The notes beneath the pieces are model-generated. The model ran no database searches and was not told the origin of the DNA. It saw only the letters and a program-made list of their open reading frames with translations. From contig NW_024609880.1 of the NCBI RefSeq assembly GCF_016920785.2, positions 53,014,121 to 53,078,120 on the forward strand: 64,000 bases of DNA, in the 5' to 3' direction. Positions 62,511-64,000 of the stretch are shown here, piece after piece. Each line of letters begins with the position of its first letter. Position 1 is the stretch's first letter. The DNA comes from Ixodes scapularis (taxonomy: Eukaryota > Arthropoda > Arachnida > Ixodida > Ixodidae). A program made the position numbers and the translations under genes.

Positions 62511-62656
62511 GGTGGCATAGCCAGGGTGAGAGCTTATAGGGCTTCAGACACCCTCCCCCACACACACACACACCCTAAGTCATATACGTCCTAACACCTT
62601 TAGCTCCGCCCCGCCCCAAAATAAAAAAAATAATAATAATCCTGGCTACGCCATTC
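62511..62656. mobile_element. Short MITE with GGTGGCATAGCCAGG ends
   Basis: GGTGGCATAGCCAGG and CCTGGCTACGCCATT are inverted ends around a (CA)n run and an A-rich tract. It is related to 55886-56067. Confidence 0.7.
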
Positions 62657-62912
62657 ATGGCATAGGCTATACGTGCCTTGCATGTGATGTCATTGGGACC
62701 GTACCAGAGCCGCCTTTGCTCCTCCATATCATGCTCCTGTGTCCATACCTTCCGCAGCTTACATTTCATACCATCGAATTTTTTCTCATCAAACCTTGCC
62801 GAGAAGAACAGAATGGAGGGTGCCAAGCGCATGCTGCAGAAGGTACGGGCACAGGAGCATGGTACGGAACAATGGCAGCTGATGTGACGTCAACGCAAGC
62901 CACGTATAAAAA

Positions 62913-63126
62913 GTTAACCATAGTTTTGTTTAACCCGAGACTGGGGTATTTCGGAAAAGGGACGAGAAGAAAAGAGGCCACAAGAAGGCGACGTCTCAAA
63001 CACAGCTGTTTGAGTTTGAGCTGTGTTTGAGACGTCGCCTCCTTGTGGCCTCTTTTCTTCTCGTCCCTTTTCCGAAATACCCCAGTCTCGGGTTAAACAA
63101 AACTATGGTTAACTTCCACCAGCTCG
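62913..63126. mobile_element. Hairpin element with CACCAGCTCG tail, copy 4 (near-perfect)
   Basis: GTTAACCATAGTTTTGTTTA at the left pairs exactly with TAAACAAAACTATGGTTAAC ending at 63113. Arms of about 90 bp pass through CCCGAGACTGGGG and GACGTCTCAAACACAGCTG. The tail CCACCAGCTCGCCTGCACCC starts at 63116. Confidence 0.9.
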
Positions 63127-63326
63127 CCTGCACCCTTACAATTTTTTCAGTATAAAAAGTGCAAGCACACTTTTCTGCGAGAGCTCGGTTCCATGTATCT
63201 CTAAAGCATGTACCGCTATATTCCTTTCGAGCCTTTGAGCTTTATGATGCTGTCACTAATTATGTATTGTTTGCTCGATAGAGAATATACATTATATTTT
63301 CGATGAAAAGTTGGCCTTGCCTACTA

Positions 63327-63501
63327 CAGTTGAACCTCAATTTAATGAAGTCACCGGGACCCTTTAATTATTTCGTTAAATTGGGAACTTTGTAAAGTCG
63401 AGGAAGGGAGACATCGCGCGTAGGCTGCACGGAGAATCCGAATTTGTTCATTACATCAGGAAATTCGTAAAATTGGGTTTCCTTAAATCAAGGTTCAACT
63501 G
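63327..63501. mobile_element. 175-bp Tigger/pogo-type MITE
   Basis: CAGTTGAACCTCAATTTAAT and AAATCAAGGTTCAACTG are inverted ends flanked by TA (63325-63326, 63502-63503). Confidence 0.88.
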
Positions 63502-63707
63502 TATAATGCTTGAGGCATGTCTCGTCTTCATACTGTTGCCGCGGGTATATTATTTCCTAGCAGCCATACTCGGATAAGGACACTTGCGTGGAATATGATA
63601 ACATCGCAATATTTTCCTTATAGTATATTGTATCTGTATCAACTTGCCTCAATGGCCTTATGATCTCATTCTGAAGTGTACGCTTTGCCCTCTGTTACAA
63701 CTCTCAG

Positions 63708-63922
63708 CTCATGGTGGACAGTACCAGAATCCAGTGCATCAAATCGCATGTGCTTGTAAGGGATACAAAGAACCTTCTGGGAGTTTGAGAGTGGCAGGCA
63801 ATACTTTGCTTAAAGATCTAGTTTCTTCAAAACCTAAAGTGAAGCCACAAACACTGTCTTTTATTAGCGAAATGTCGTCTGCTACTGATGACTCTTCCTC
63901 AAGTTTGTCTGACCAGTTTTGA
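63708..63922 (+). CDS. Possible terminal exon, product unknown
   Basis: After acceptor caactctcag the frame gives HGGQYQNPVHQIACACKGYK ... LVSSKPKVKPQTLSFISEMS and a Ser-rich end (DDSSSSLSDQF) with TGA at 63920-63922. The Ser-rich acidic C terminus looks protein-like. I recognise no domain. It needs an upstream exon leaving one base, which I could not find, and it does not splice in phase from the Tudor exon. Confidence 0.3.
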
Positions 63923-64000
63923 CTACCTTTGTGCTTTGTGTGCAAATCACAAGTGTGGTATTTGAGGAAACATTAACCATCTTGTTTCTCCTCAAGCAGT

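Overview
The window is animal DNA with long introns and no prokaryote-type gene density. The repeat types (Ty3/gypsy elements, dense TA-, TTAA- and 8-bp-target-site MITEs, many long hairpins) suggest an arthropod, most likely a hard tick. That assignment rests on pattern recognition, not on a search.

Layout. Positions 1-2023 hold the 3' end of a Ty3/gypsy retrotransposon (RNase H tail, integrase, probable 3' LTR with a tRNA-like Pol III promoter). Positions 2524-23819 (+) hold the last nine exons of a polypeptide N-acetylgalactosaminyltransferase (GALNT family); its signal-anchor and stem exons lie left of the window. Its introns carry an intact gypsy element (8663-13882) with two identical LTRs and a 4-bp target duplication, nested inside a MITE that is nested inside a larger repeat. 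Positions 26050-60693 (-) hold a complete 18-exon ascc2 gene, convergent with the GALNT gene. All its splice phases agree, giving 742 codons including the stop. At the right end a (+) exon at 61800-62393 encodes an extended Tudor domain, divergent from ascc2. A weaker exon candidate lies at 63708-63922.

The genes are functionally unrelated neighbours: mucin-type O-glycosylation in the Golgi (GALNT), ubiquitin-guided alkylation repair and collided-ribosome clearance (ASCC2), and probably small-RNA/germ-granule biology (Tudor). Much of the remaining sequence is mobile DNA. The most unusual material is (i) four long hairpins that share a one-sided tail motif (CACCAGCTCG) but have different stems, (ii) very long near-perfect hairpins inside ascc2 introns, (iii) an array of CRE-type (TGACGTCA) and E-box-type (TCACGTGA) palindromes inside nested transposons, (iv) a gypsy Gag with an N-terminal SAP-like motif, and (v) a Tigger derivative that keeps only DNA-binding coding sequence.
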